A stretch of 64,000 nucleotides of DNA, from contig NZ_WMBB01000004.1 of NCBI RefSeq assembly GCF_009708175.1, positions 186,001 to 250,000 on the forward strand. The letters run 5' to 3'. The DNA comes from Nocardia aurantiaca (GTDB lineage Bacteria; Actinomycetota; Actinomycetes; Mycobacteriales; Mycobacteriaceae). The position numbers and the translations under genes are program-made. The notes below the pieces were generated by a model. The model saw nothing but the letters and a program-made list of their open reading frames with translations, was not told the origin of the DNA and ran no database searches. Below are positions 9,422 through 18,800 of the stretch, piece after piece; position 1 is the stretch's first letter, and each line of letters opens with the position of its first letter.

Positions 9422-10225
9422 ATGCTGCTGCGCTCGATCCCCGCCTCCATGGACCCGGCGGTGGTCGCCACGATCGACGGCGAACTGGACCGGATCGTGC
9501 GCGAACACCGCGTCGACGTGCTGCTCGCCATCGAGAGCGGCAGCCGCGCCTGGGGCTTCCCCTCCCCGGACTCGGACTACGACTGCCGCTTCGTCTACCT
9601 CCGGCCCGCGGACGACTACCTCACGCCCTGGCCCGGCCGCGATGTCATCGAGACACCCTTGGTCGGCTTACTCGATGTCAACGGCTGGGACCTGGCGAAG
9701 GCCCTGCGCCTGCTGGTGAACGGCAACGCGGTGCTCATCGAATGGCTGATGTCGCCCATCGTCTACCGCGGCGACCCCCAATTCCGGGACGAGTTGCGCA
9801 CACTGGCCGATGAAGTCGCCGACCGCAATCGGGTGGCCCGCCACTACCTCCACTTGGGCCGCCGCCAGTGGCGTCTCCTCGACTCCAACCGGTCCCTGAA
9901 AAAGGTGTTCTATTCGCTGCGTCCCGCTATGGCATTGCGCTGGCTCCACGAACATCCGGAGAAATCGGTAGCGCCGATGCATTTACCGACCCTGCTCGCC
10001 GAATGCGACCTGCCGGACGATTTCATCACCGCCGTGAAAGAATTGACCGAACTGAAATCCCGCACCCGCGAAATGGGGGCCGGCAGCGTACCCGAACCGA
10101 TCGCGGATTTCGTCTCCGCGGAGTTCGAACGAGCCGCGGCGGAATTCGTCAGGGACGAGCCCGCCCATCGGCGCCATGCACAGGCTCTGTCAGCGGACTT
10201 CTTCCGCCGTCGACTGCGCGCCTGA
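9422..10225 (+). CDS. RlaP-like nucleotidyltransferase (DNA polymerase beta family)
   Basis: A 267-residue protein of the predicted RNA-repair nucleotidyltransferase family (RlaP/YcgL type). The family signature is intact: AIESGSRAWGFPSPDSDYDC at about residues 36-55, with the paired aspartates DYD for metal binding, and the C-terminal helical part with SLKKVFYSLRPAMALRW. The reaction and RNA substrate are not established for this family. No RNA ligase or 2'-phosphotransferase gene is nearby, so it acts alone here. The start at 9422 lacks a clear ribosome-binding site; the ATG at 9449 (MDPAVVATIDGELD) is an alternative. Next is a convergent cold-shock gene. Confidence 0.85.
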   Translation: MLLRSIPASMDPAVVATIDGELDRIVREHRVDVLLAIESGSRAWGFPSPDSDYDCRFVYLRPADDYLTPWPGRDVIETPLVGLLDVNGWDLAKALRLLVNGNAVLIEWLMSPIVYRGDPQFRDELRTLADEVADRNRVARHYLHLGRRQWRLLDSNRSLKKVFYSLRPAMALRWLHEHPEKSVAPMHLPTLLAECDLPDDFITAVKELTELKSRTREMGAGSVPEPIADFVSAEFERAAAEFVRDEPAHRRHAQALSADFFRRRLRA

Positions 10226-10292
10226 AGTAATCCGCGGGGATCACGCGCCGGCGGCCGTCCCGATCACCTCGGGACGGCCGCCGTGACACCCC

Positions 10293-10511
10293 TCAGTAGC
10301 GGACTCCGGCGATGACCCGCACTGCCAGCGCCTCGGGCCCCGGCTTGGCGCGCCGCACCTCGAACTCGACGCGCTGCCCCTCCGCGAGCGACCGGAAGCC
10401 CTCCCCTTCCACCGCGGTGTACTCCACGAACACGTCCGGCCCGCCGTCGTCCGGGCTCAGGAACCCGAACCCCTTTTCGCTGTCGAACCATTTCACCGTG
10501 CCGTGCACCAT
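10293..10511 (-). CDS. Cold-shock domain protein
   Basis: A 72-residue single cold-shock domain binding single-stranded RNA or [23 protein letters not shown] contains RNP1 (KGFGF); the RNP2 region reads VFVEYTAV, where most family members have VFVHY or VFVHF, so a conserved His is Glu here. The start is set at this ATG; upstream in-frame sequence has no family match. An acidic [18 protein letters not shown] segment follows as in CspA-type proteins. It is transcribed alone. Confidence 0.93.
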   Translation of the reverse strand: MVHGTVKWFDSEKGFGFLSPDDGGPDVFVEYTAVEGEGFRSLAEGQRVEFEVRRAKPGPEALAVRVIAGVRY

Positions 10512-10962
10512 TACCAAACCTTCTCGAACCGACCGGACACTCCCACGTCCCCGCACGTGCCGCGGTCCATGGTGTCACGCCCCCGGCCCGCGCGGTCGGC
10601 CACCCACGCCCGCCCCAGCCCATTCCACGGCTGCGGCCAACGCGTACGACCTCTACCCACCTATCGAATCCCCCTGCCCCCGCGTATCACTCGCCTCACG
10701 CTAGCCATCCAGCCAAGCCCCCCGGACGATCCCCTCCCCTCTCCCTCCAACTGCTCTCCCGCACATCTCGTTTCGCCACACCCGGCCGCACCGCCGCGGT
10801 CTTTCGCGCCACCGCTGCCCACCGCAGGTGCCCGGGCCTGCCCTTCCTCGGCCCGGGCACCGCGCCCGCGCCTCGCACCGCGTCACGCGGGCCGTGCCCC
10901 TTCGGCCCGGCGCTGACAATGCGGTACGGGTGGCCGAGTGCTGCGGGTGGCCGAGTGCTCGG
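10512..10962. other. Pyrimidine-rich intergenic region
   Basis: About 450 bases, strongly C-rich on the plus strand, between the cold-shock gene and the GHKL-nuclease gene. It would contain the cold-shock 5' leader. I see no gene, RNA or clear hairpin. Confidence 0.55.
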
Positions 10963-13011
10963 TCAGCCTGCACGCATGTTCCGGGGCGGCGTTTCCGCTG
11001 CGGGCTCCGAACCCCGCATGGCGTAGACGCGCTCGAGGAAGTCGCGGTGGGCGCGGAGGGTCGAGTCGAGCAGTTCGCGCCAGGTGCGGCGGTCCACTCG
11101 ACGGTCGCTGACCAGGGAGGAGAGGGACGCGGGGCCCAGTTTGTCGATGTGGTCGACGATGAAAGTGAGTCGGCGGCGCGGGAATTGGGCGCCGATGCGG
11201 GGATTCTCGTCAAGGAAGTGGTCGAGTTCATAGAGGTAGTTGACGGCGCGGTTGTACTCCTCGTCGGTGAGGTGGTAGTCCATGCGCTTGATCTCGACGA
11301 TCCAGAGTTCGCCGGAGTCGTGCAGCAGCACGAAGTCGGGTTCGCGCTTCTGGCTGCCGATGGCGGTGGTCACCAGCGGGGTGCCGAACTTCTGTGCGTA
11401 CCAGCGTTCGAAGCTGGCGCGCACGCGTTTGAGGGACTCGTTCATGCCCAGCGGCGTCCACTCGGGGGCGAGCAGCCAGGGGGCGGACTCGATCAGCTCC
11501 TGGAAGGGCCGTTCCAGGGAACGCCGGTCGTCGATGAGCGAGCGCAGACGGTCCACGACCGCGACCCGCTCGCTGGCGATCTGCCCCAGCGAGTAGATCT
11601 CGGCGATGTGGGCCCGCTCGAACAGCGCGACCACCACATCCAATTCGGGATCGGCATCCTCGGCGATCTCCTCGAGCGTATCGAGCAGGCTGCGCTGCGG
11701 GCCCAGCGACAGGGCCAGCCGCAGCATGTTCTCGATGTGCGCGGGGTCATCCAGCGACGCACGATCCTTGTGCGCCACCAAGATTCGCGCCGCATCCAGG
11801 ACGGAGTCGCGGAACACGCGGTCGCCGGGCGCGATCGCGTCGAGGGTCTCGCGGATATGGGAGCGTTCGACGAACTCCTCCCAGACTCGGCGGCGGATGG
11901 ACTTCTCCCCGAGCCTGCCGATCTCCTTGATCAGGGCCCGGCCCCACTGCGCGAGCGCCTCGCCGCGCGGGGAGTTCCACATGATGTCCTGGCGGTCGGA
12001 GCGGACCAGGTCGTCGTCATCGTCGAGCCAGTCCACGTGAATCGCACCGACCAGGTAGGAACGCAGTTTGAATTCGCCGGTGAATCCGGCGGAGATTCCG
12101 AAATCCCTTGTCTGCGCCACGATCTTGCCGCGAGCGTAAATACGCACCCCCGCCATCGCCTCGTCACGGTAAGGCTGTTTCGAGTAGGCGATCCACCCGG
12201 TCACCGGCAGGAATTGCCGCCCGAAACGCACCGGCACCCGGCCGACGTCGACCCGGGTTTCCTCCATGACGTCGATCGGCAGCGCACTCAGAATGAAACT
12301 CTCCCGGCCTATCGCATTGCGCACCTCGACTCGCCAGTCGGCGCGCTCGATGCCGAAGCGCGCCGCCAGTTGCCGGTTCAACTCGGTGCCGGTGTTCACC
12401 CTCTTGCGAAAGAAGTCGCGCAGAATGATGGTGGTTCCGCGCTTGGCGGTGAAGGAGCCGTCCTGCGCCCCGGCCCGGGGGAAGTAGTCGCTCTCGGTGT
12501 CGGAGAGCATGTCGTCGAGGTCCATCACGAAGTGAGAGACGTTCCAGCCCAATGGTGTCCGGTCCGCCTCCGTGCTGCCCGCCGTGATCACCTCGATGGT
12601 CCGGCAGATGCCGAAAGCGGCGAGTTTCCCGATTCCCTTGCGCCCCATGACCGGCCGTCGCAGCTCCCTGGACAGATCGGACCCGGTGCGCGCCCGCCGA
12701 TCGGACCCGACCAGCAGATAGTGCTCGTTGATCTCTTCGGCGGTCATCCCGTGCCCGTTGTCGGAGACGATGATCTCGTACGCCGGTTCGTCTGCGGCCC
12801 TGACGGTTCCGGCCAGCATCGCGCCCCACGGCAGCACGACCTCCACCTCGGTGGCGTCGGCATCGTAGGAATTGGCGATGAGCTCGGCCAGAACCGCCGA
12901 AACCCTGTCGTAGAGCCGGATGCCGAGCTTGTCGATCGCCAGCCGGCTGATGCGCATCGTGTACTTGTGGTCATCACGATCCTGCGCGGCCGCATGCACG
13001 TCGTCGTACAT
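10963..13011 (-). CDS. GHKL ATPase fused to a PD-(D/E)XK (Shedu-like) nuclease
   Basis: A 682-residue protein. The N-terminal part is an HSP90/MORC-type GHKL ATPase: N-box LAELIANSYDADA (about 41-53), G1 box SDNGHGM (83-89) and G2 box GRKGIGKLAAFG (123-134), followed by a transducer-like region up to about 400. The C-terminal part (about 490-650) has a restriction-type nuclease core: EPDFVLL with Asp near 559 and IVEIKR with Glu573 and Lys575, the pattern of DUF4263/Shedu enzymes. An ATP-driven switch controlling a nuclease is the natural reading, and defence against foreign DNA or DNA-damage processing are plausible; both are inference. It is monocistronic in an accessory stretch. The ATG at 13011 is the only good start. 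Confidence 0.8.
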   Translation of the reverse strand: MYDDVHAAAQDRDDHKYTMRISRLAIDKLGIRLYDRVSAVLAELIANSYDADATEVEVVLPWGAMLAGTVRAADEPAYEIIVSDNGHGMTAEEINEHYLLVGSDRRARTGSDLSRELRRPVMGRKGIGKLAAFGICRTIEVITAGSTEADRTPLGWNVSHFVMDLDDMLSDTESDYFPRAGAQDGSFTAKRGTTIILRDFFRKRVNTGTELNRQLAARFGIERADWRVEVRNAIGRESFILSALPIDVMEETRVDVGRVPVRFGRQFLPVTGWIAYSKQPYRDEAMAGVRIYARGKIVAQTRDFGISAGFTGEFKLRSYLVGAIHVDWLDDDDDLVRSDRQDIMWNSPRGEALAQWGRALIKEIGRLGEKSIRRRVWEEFVERSHIRETLDAIAPGDRVFRDSVLDAARILVAHKDRASLDDPAHIENMLRLALSLGPQRSLLDTLEEIAEDADPELDVVVALFERAHIAEIYSLGQIASERVAVVDRLRSLIDDRRSLERPFQELIESAPWLLAPEWTPLGMNESLKRVRASFERWYAQKFGTPLVTTAIGSQKREPDFVLLHDSGELWIVEIKRMDYHLTDEEYNRAVNYLYELDHFLDENPRIGAQFPRRRLTFIVDHIDKLGPASLSSLVSDRRVDRRTWRELLDSTLRAHRDFLERVYAMRGSEPAAETPPRNMRAG

Positions 13012-13548
13012 GATGGGTCCCCAATTACCCTCGGGGCAGCCGCCCTTCAGCTACCTCTGAATTCGATGCAACGCCGATTGATTAACAGCAGGCTGAACAT
13101 TTACCGACCGCTCAGTCACGGTGCGATTCCAGGATTCACCGACCGGTTGCTTACGGCAACGGCAAGGTCTCGGTTATCTTCGTGAGACTGTGGACGCCCC
13201 TTGATAACCCGCTCCCGGGGCGTTCGCTCACATCACCCGGCGCTCCTCGCCCGCCCATACAGGCCTCGCCCGCACGGCGGTCACGACCCGCTGTGGCATC
13301 GGGTGAGTGGGTCGGCGAAGCTGGAGCCATCGGTGGCGCTGGCCATCATGCGCTCGTCGGGACCGCTGTCGGCGATGTCGCGCACGCGCTCGCCGCGGGA
13401 TCAACAGGCGTACTGCCATCCGGGGTCGTACCCGTGGCGGACATGGTGGCGTGCGCCGGCGACTGGGTGACAGTCCAGTCGGATGCGGGCAGAATGCGGA
13501 GCGGTGGCGGGCGGTGTCCGCCGCGACGCGAGACAAAGGGGGTGCCGG
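13012..13548. other. Intergenic region, divergent promoters
   Basis: About 540 bases between the divergent GHKL-nuclease and MBL genes. The first 180 bases are comparatively AT-rich, with GATTGATTAAC-type sequence, and probably hold promoters. No gene is convincing. Confidence 0.55.
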
Positions 13549-14559
13549 GTGGCCAGTAGTCAGACCATTGCCGCACGTCAGCGCTTTTTCGGTGCGGAGG
13601 CGGTGGACCCGGTCAGCGGGGCGGTGCGGGAGGATCAGGTGCTGGTTTCCTGGTTCGGGTGTGCCAGTTTCGCTGTGGCCATGGGCGGCGTGGTGTTCCT
13701 GCTGGACGCGTGGGTGCCGCGCGGAGCGACATCCGGGTATGTGCCGACCGGGCCGGAGGAGGTCGCGGCGCTGGATCCGGCGGCGATCTTCATCGGGCAC
13801 GGGCACTTCGATCACGCGGCCGACGCGGGAGCGATCGCGCGGGCGAGCGGCGCGGTAGTCTACGGGACGGCCGAACACTGCGCGACGGCGCGCAAACAGG
13901 TCGGCGGGGCCGAATTGGCTTGCCAGGAACTGGGTTCCAGCAAGTCCGCGCCGGGTGACCGTTACGACTTCGAGCTCGCGCCCGGGCTCTCGGTGACCGC
14001 TGTGCGCCACCTGCACTCGGCGCGCACGCCGCGGCGCGAAGGGCCCGATGCTTCCGCGCCGGTGCGGCCCAAGCCCGGCCTGCACGACATTCGCATCCAT
14101 CGCCCGGGCCTGGCCGATGTCAGACATCTGGCCCGCCATCTGCTCGCGCCGGAGGGCGGGGTGTTGCTGTATCAGTTCCGCCGCGGTGATTTCGTGCTGA
14201 CCTGGCACGATTCCTCCGGCCCACTGCTGGACAAGGCGCCGCACGTCCTTGATGTCCTGCGCGCGCTGCCCGCCTCGGACGTGCACATCGGCGCGATCCA
14301 GGGCTACAACCAGTTCACGAATGGGCTGCATGATTCGCGCAGATATATCGAGGCGCTGCGACCGAAGGTGTTCGTCCCCAACCATCACGACAATTGGCTG
14401 CCGTTGATCACCGCCCGAGGTGAGGCGTTCCGGACGCCGCTGCACGAGGAGCTGGCATGGATGCCGGAGGGTGCGCGGCCCGAGGTCCGGATGCTGCTGG
14501 ACCGCGACGATTATCTCGCGCCTGGTCGGTTGGCTTTCGACCCCGCGCCCCGGGATTGA
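13549..14559 (+). CDS. MBL-fold metallohydrolase
   Basis: A 336-residue metallo-beta-lactamase-fold hydrolase. The metal-binding motif HGHFDHA (about residue 84) is intact, with further His residues in RHLHSA and PNHHDNW. It resembles the UlaG-like lactonase/hydrolase branch, but the substrate is unknown. The start is the GTG at 13549 (MASSQTIAARQRF), preceded by AAAGGGGGTGCC; an upstream GTG would add 22 Arg/Gly-rich residues. No signal peptide is seen. It is a single-gene unit. Confidence 0.85.
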   Translation: MASSQTIAARQRFFGAEAVDPVSGAVREDQVLVSWFGCASFAVAMGGVVFLLDAWVPRGATSGYVPTGPEEVAALDPAAIFIGHGHFDHAADAGAIARASGAVVYGTAEHCATARKQVGGAELACQELGSSKSAPGDRYDFELAPGLSVTAVRHLHSARTPRREGPDASAPVRPKPGLHDIRIHRPGLADVRHLARHLLAPEGGVLLYQFRRGDFVLTWHDSSGPLLDKAPHVLDVLRALPASDVHIGAIQGYNQFTNGLHDSRRYIEALRPKVFVPNHHDNWLPLITARGEAFRTPLHEELAWMPEGARPEVRMLLDRDDYLAPGRLAFDPAPRD

Positions 14560-14763
14560 GGAGCTGGACCCGAGGCTGATCGTCTGAAGCGCATCAGCCG
14601 CATCCGCGCTGCCGGTCGGCGGTAATCGCCGCTGTGTGGCCATGGCCGACGTGCGGCAGGTCGAGGGCGGCGAGCCGCCCTCCCGCGATGAGCATCAGGT
14701 TGATCGCGACGAGGCGGGCGGCCAATTGTCCGGCGTGATCCGATCATCGGGCACGGAGGCCGA

Positions 14764-15264
14764 TCACCGGAAGCGGAGAAGCATTGTCACGCTGGTGGTT
14801 CCGGCCGGATTGACGATTTCCGATCCCGGTACATCGACGAAACCGAGACGCTGGTAGAGCCGCCGTGCCGGATTCTCCAGGCGGACACTCAAACTCACCG
14901 CCTCGTACTGCTCGCGTGCGGCGTCGAGGAGCGCGTTCATCAGGGCCGTCCCGAGTCCGGTGCCGCGACTGTCGGGCGCGACACCGATCGCCAATTCCGG
15001 AGTGTCGGCGTCGATGTAGCCGAAGGCGGCGTTCTCGGCGGTGAATCTGCGCAGCCAGGCGGCGCCCAACAGCACTCCGTCGGTCCCGCCGACCATGCCG
15101 AGATCGCCCGTGGCGCCCCAGCCTCGGACGTACCGCGCCAGATTCGGCTGATCCATCAGCTGCTCGGGCGAGACCACGCCGCGATCGCGGGCATGCGACG
15201 CCTCGAACAACATGGCCCACAGGAACTTCTCATCCGCCACGTCGGCGGACCGAACGAACACCAT
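14764..15264 (-). CDS. GNAT-family N-acetyltransferase
   Basis: A 166-residue acetyltransferase of the GNAT fold. The acetyl-CoA binding motif A is APDSRGTGLGTALMNALLDA and motif B is the C-terminal NPARRLYQRLGFVDVPG. The substrate is not predictable. The ATG lies five bases after the ceramidase stop codon, so it is likely co-transcribed with that gene. Confidence 0.9.
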   Translation of the reverse strand: MVFVRSADVADEKFLWAMLFEASHARDRGVVSPEQLMDQPNLARYVRGWGATGDLGMVGGTDGVLLGAAWLRRFTAENAAFGYIDADTPELAIGVAPDSRGTGLGTALMNALLDAAREQYEAVSLSVRLENPARRLYQRLGFVDVPGSEIVNPAGTTSVTMLLRFR

Positions 15265-15269
15265 GATGC

Positions 15270-17351
15270 TCAGGCGATCACGAATTCGGCTGATGTTCCA
15301 GTGATTTCAGTGATACTCCCCGCGGCGTCGCGGCTGTCGCCGGTGTATCGGATGCGGTAGCGACCCGAAGGCGCGCTGTCCGGCACCGTCCAGCGGATGG
15401 TGATGGTGGAGGCGGCGGGCTGCCCTTCCGGCCGGGACCAGTGCAGTTCGGTGCACCAGTCATTGTCGTCGTAGACGCGTTGCCAGTCATCGCCGGAGCC
15501 CTGCTGGACTTCGAAGTAAGTGCCGTCCGGACGGAAGTTGTTGTTGGGGTGGGCCCCGACGAACTCCACCGAAACGGTCTGCCCCGCAGCGTAGTTCGCG
15601 TCCGGCTGGGTGAGGACATCACCGTAGGCGCGACCGGCGTGCGGCAGATCGGCCGGGACCGGAGCCAGCAGGTTGGGCTGCAATCCGAAGGTCCAGTCGA
15701 GCGGCGCGGGTCCGCGGCCGAGATCGACGCGTGCCGCCAAAGCCTTTGCGAGCCGGTCGAACTCCTGCATGTGCGCCGACAGCGTCCAACGCCCGTAGAG
15801 GGTTTCGCCACCCTCGTACTGCTGGACGGCATATTCCTCCGGCGTGGTCACATATCCGCAGTAGCCATTGGCATACCCCTGCAGCAGCACGTTCTCCAGC
15901 GGAACCCCCAGCGCCCGCGACACCAGCCGCCGAATCCGCAGCCCCGACACCACGGTGTACTCCGACGGCCCCGACGCCAGCACCAGATCACCGATGCGCA
16001 TCAACTGCAGCGGCACGATCTGCGGCACCCACGGCCGCGGTGGCAGCACGCCGAGCGGAGCCAGAATCAGCTTGGGCGCCTGCACATCCCGCATCCACTG
16101 CTCGATCGGCGAGTTGATGCCGCCGAGCGCCGCCACCATCGGATTGGAGTCGCCCTCCTGCAGGAACGACAGCTGCGAGTTCCAGTTGTCCTCGGTGCTG
16201 GTCGCCATGGCCGCCGCGCCCATCATGGCGGGCGAGGTGCGGGCGGGCTTGCCGTCCGGGGTGTAATCACCGTCGATGGCGGTGTCGGCCAGGTTCACAT
16301 AGTGCAGCACCGAGTCCACGCCGGCACTGCTCATGGGCGCCGCGGCGTCGAAAGCCCGGCGCCCCGCCTGATATTGGCGCTCGCCGATAATGGCGCAGTT
16401 GGTGCGATTGTCCTCGGTGGGCCCCGACGGATGCATGGGCCGGGTCCACAGATTCGGCGTCATATCGCCCGCATTGGTCTGTGGGAAGGCGGCCACGAAC
16501 GACGGCGGCCCGTCCAGATGCCGCACCCCCATCTCGTCGTGCTCCCAGCGATAACTGGCATACCCCTTGTTGTCCGCCGAGATGAGGGTATTGCGATCGG
16601 TCAGCGAGGTGCCGTGCGTGGCGAACCAGGTAATGGCCCCGACATCCCTGCCGCCCTGACGGAACCGCAGCACGGTGACCTGCGGGTCGATGGCATCCGG
16701 AAACGCCGCCTTGTCCTCGTCCGGATTGGCCTCGAACGCGACCCGCGACCGGTTCGCACTGGCATCGTGCAACTCCCCATGCCCGAGCATGATCGACCCC
16801 GGCCCGAGATTCTCGTGCGCGTCGACGATGGCCTTGACGATCCCACTCACCTCGGCATCATGCGAATTCTGCTGAAACCCCATGGCCGCCAGCGAATACG
16901 CGTACTCGCGCGCGCTACCCCCACACGAGTTGTGGTTGTGCGTCGCATTGAGATTGACGTTTCGCTCCGTATACAGATCCCCGAACCGCTGCTGCAACCG
17001 CTGCATCACCACCAGATGCACCGACTGGAACAAGCAGGCATTGTCGGTGTTCACGAACGCGACCCGATCCCCCGTAGCCTGATCCACCACGATGTACGCC
17101 CGCGCATAACACCGCGACAACAGCCCCGTCGTGACCTGATCGGCCTCCGAGTAGCCCATCATCCCCTGCCCCGCGGGGGCCCCGGTGATATCCGCCATCC
17201 CCACCCCGACCAGGTAATCCTGTCCAGCTGCTCGATGCCTGATTGGCTGCGCTCCAACCATATTCGCACCGAACACCGCGCTCGCGCCCACGCCGCCCAC
17301 CGCAGCGCCCACCAGCACAGCCCGCCGGGACAGAGTCATCGCACCCCTCAT
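15270..17351 (-). CDS. Neutral/alkaline ceramidase, secreted
   Basis: A protein of about 693 residues resembling bacterial neutral ceramidases, which split ceramide to sphingosine and fatty acid. The N-terminus has a twin-arginine-like signal (LSRRAVLVGAAVGG, then hydrophobic, Ala-rich), so it should be exported. The zinc-site segments NATHNHNSCGG and TWFATHGTS are present. The active-site segment reads QTNAGDMTPNL; as I recall, characterised enzymes have Ser where this has Thr. A C-terminal Ig-like domain (from about residue 580) ends in ITGTSAEFVIA. ATG at 17351 or 17339 could start; both have AGG-type sites. A GNAT gene follows. Confidence 0.88.
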   Translation of the reverse strand: MRGAMTLSRRAVLVGAAVGGVGASAVFGANMVGAQPIRHRAAGQDYLVGVGMADITGAPAGQGMMGYSEADQVTTGLLSRCYARAYIVVDQATGDRVAFVNTDNACLFQSVHLVVMQRLQQRFGDLYTERNVNLNATHNHNSCGGSAREYAYSLAAMGFQQNSHDAEVSGIVKAIVDAHENLGPGSIMLGHGELHDASANRSRVAFEANPDEDKAAFPDAIDPQVTVLRFRQGGRDVGAITWFATHGTSLTDRNTLISADNKGYASYRWEHDEMGVRHLDGPPSFVAAFPQTNAGDMTPNLWTRPMHPSGPTEDNRTNCAIIGERQYQAGRRAFDAAAPMSSAGVDSVLHYVNLADTAIDGDYTPDGKPARTSPAMMGAAAMATSTEDNWNSQLSFLQEGDSNPMVAALGGINSPIEQWMRDVQAPKLILAPLGVLPPRPWVPQIVPLQLMRIGDLVLASGPSEYTVVSGLRIRRLVSRALGVPLENVLLQGYANGYCGYVTTPEEYAVQQYEGGETLYGRWTLSAHMQEFDRLAKALAARVDLGRGPAPLDWTFGLQPNLLAPVPADLPHAGRAYGDVLTQPDANYAAGQTVSVEFVGAHPNNNFRPDGTYFEVQQGSGDDWQRVYDDNDWCTELHWSRPEGQPAASTITIRWTVPDSAPSGRYRIRYTGDSRDAAGSITEITGTSAEFVIA

Positions 17352-17837
17352 TTCCTCACCGCGACAGTGCGAACCAGCCCGCACCCGCCAAAGAGTGAAC
17401 CTGTTCGATTTCAGGTTCCCCGCAGACTAGTCGGTCACTTGACCAATTTCTACCCGTAACCCCGCCCCGCATCCCCCACCCTGACGCCACCGAGGTCGCC
17501 GCCACGTCGTGCGCGCCGATACCCCAGGGCACAGCCATTCTTCCTACCCCGCACCCCGATGCGCCAGCAAGCCATCGCAAAGAGTTTGCGCCCGAAACCC
17601 CAGCGAATCCCCCGGCTCAACCGACCGCTCCCAAACCGATCGACGCTCCACCATTCTCGATCGATGCCATGCGGTGGTCGCCTGGCCGTCACGCGCGGTC
17701 CTGTGCCACCGCACAGCCGCCTGGTTGCACGGATTCCCCCGAGGAGCCGACGATCGTGGAGACGACCATCCATCGAAATCGACGGCCGCCGCTCGACCAA
17801 TTTCACCCCTAATGCGACCCTGAGCCAGTCACCTCAC
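17352..17837. other. Intergenic region with a separated direct repeat
   Basis: About 490 bases upstream of the ceramidase gene. A near-copy of GACCAATTTC-ACCC-TAA occurs at 17441-17459 and again at 17795-17813. No gene is convincing; open frames here lack ribosome-binding sites. Confidence 0.45.
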
Positions 17838-18716
17838 CTACTTCGTCTCAGCAGCCAGCTCGATCAGCCTCGCCCGCACCAACTCGGGCCGCTCATCGAC
17901 AATGAAATGCCCGCACCCCTCCACCAACTCCAACCGGTAATCATCCGCCTGGGCTGTCTCCGCCGCAGCCAACGAATAATGCACCGCCGCATCATCTTTC
18001 CCGAACAAGGCCCGCACCGGCACCGTAGCGCGCCGAGTCTCCGGGCTCCGCACGGAAGCCGGCACCTCCTTCACAAGGAATGTCCGGTAGGTGTCAGTAC
18101 CGGTCCGAGCCACCACCGGATCCCTGAACCGCTCCGAGAACACCCGAACCGTCTCCGGATCCATCCCGTGCCCCTCCGACATCGCAGCCCCGAACAACCA
18201 CTCCAAGAACCGAGTCCGCCGCTGCAACGGCACCCCCACACTCGCCATGAGCGGCTGATACGCCAAGAGCCGCCAGGCGTGCCGAGCCACCACCGCCTTC
18301 GGCACCCACGGATGCGCGATATTCAGAACGAGGAACCCGCTGAACCGCTCCGGTTCCCGCAGGATCATCCGATAGCCGATAAACCCACCCCAGTCATGCC
18401 CGACCAACAGCACGTCTTTATCGAGACCCATCGCATCCATCAGCGCGAGCACATCCGACGCCACGTCATCCTTGGCCCACCGATGCGGCGCAGCCCCGGA
18501 CCAGCCGTACCCCGGCAGATCCGGCGCGATGATCCGCAACCCTTCAGGAGGATCGGCCAGGAGGTCCCGATACACATAATGGTGCTGTGGCCACCCGTGC
18601 AGTGCGAGCACCGGATGCCCCTGACCAGCCTCGGTGACATGGAACCGAACCCCGCGGGCTTCGACGTAACTGCGTCGCACGTTCGGGATGGCCGGGACTT
18701 CCTGATCAGCAGTCAT
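17838..18716 (-). CDS. Alpha/beta-hydrolase, epoxide hydrolase-like
   Basis: A 292-residue soluble alpha/beta-hydrolase. The oxyanion motif is HGWPQ, the nucleophile elbow GHDWGG carries the catalytic Asp, and the catalytic His is in GCGHFIVDE near the end. An Asp nucleophile with HGWP is the pattern of epoxide hydrolases and related haloalkane dehalogenases. DLPGYGWSGAAP matches the usual D-x-x-G-x-G-x-S segment. The substrate cannot be assigned. The ATG start gives MTADQEVPAIPNVRR. It stands alone before the DUF397 gene. Confidence 0.88.
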   Translation of the reverse strand: MTADQEVPAIPNVRRSYVEARGVRFHVTEAGQGHPVLALHGWPQHHYVYRDLLADPPEGLRIIAPDLPGYGWSGAAPHRWAKDDVASDVLALMDAMGLDKDVLLVGHDWGGFIGYRMILREPERFSGFLVLNIAHPWVPKAVVARHAWRLLAYQPLMASVGVPLQRRTRFLEWLFGAAMSEGHGMDPETVRVFSERFRDPVVARTGTDTYRTFLVKEVPASVRSPETRRATVPVRALFGKDDAAVHYSLAAAETAQADDYRLELVEGCGHFIVDERPELVRARLIELAAETK

Positions 18717-18800
18717 AGCCCCACGCTAACCCGCCGACCAATGCGGCAACAGCGCCTCGGCGGCTGCGCCGGATACTCGGTCCAGCCCGCCGGGTTCGGT

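Noticed and set aside
9286..9531. Minus-strand open frame before the nucleotidyltransferase gene
   Set aside because: No ribosome-binding site, and it overlaps the conserved start region of the plus-strand nucleotidyltransferase.
10828..13185. A 2.4-kb plus-strand open frame opposite the GHKL-nuclease gene
   Set aside because: It mirrors the codon structure of the real gene on the minus strand; the motifs are on the minus strand.
13167..13188. GTCTC...GAGAC inverted repeat resembling an LtbR site
   Set aside because: Only the GAGAC half matches; the CATATA part of the consensus is absent, so it is not a convincing LtbR box.
13182..13559. Plus-strand small open frame before the MBL gene
   Set aside because: Low-complexity, no ribosome-binding site and no family resemblance.
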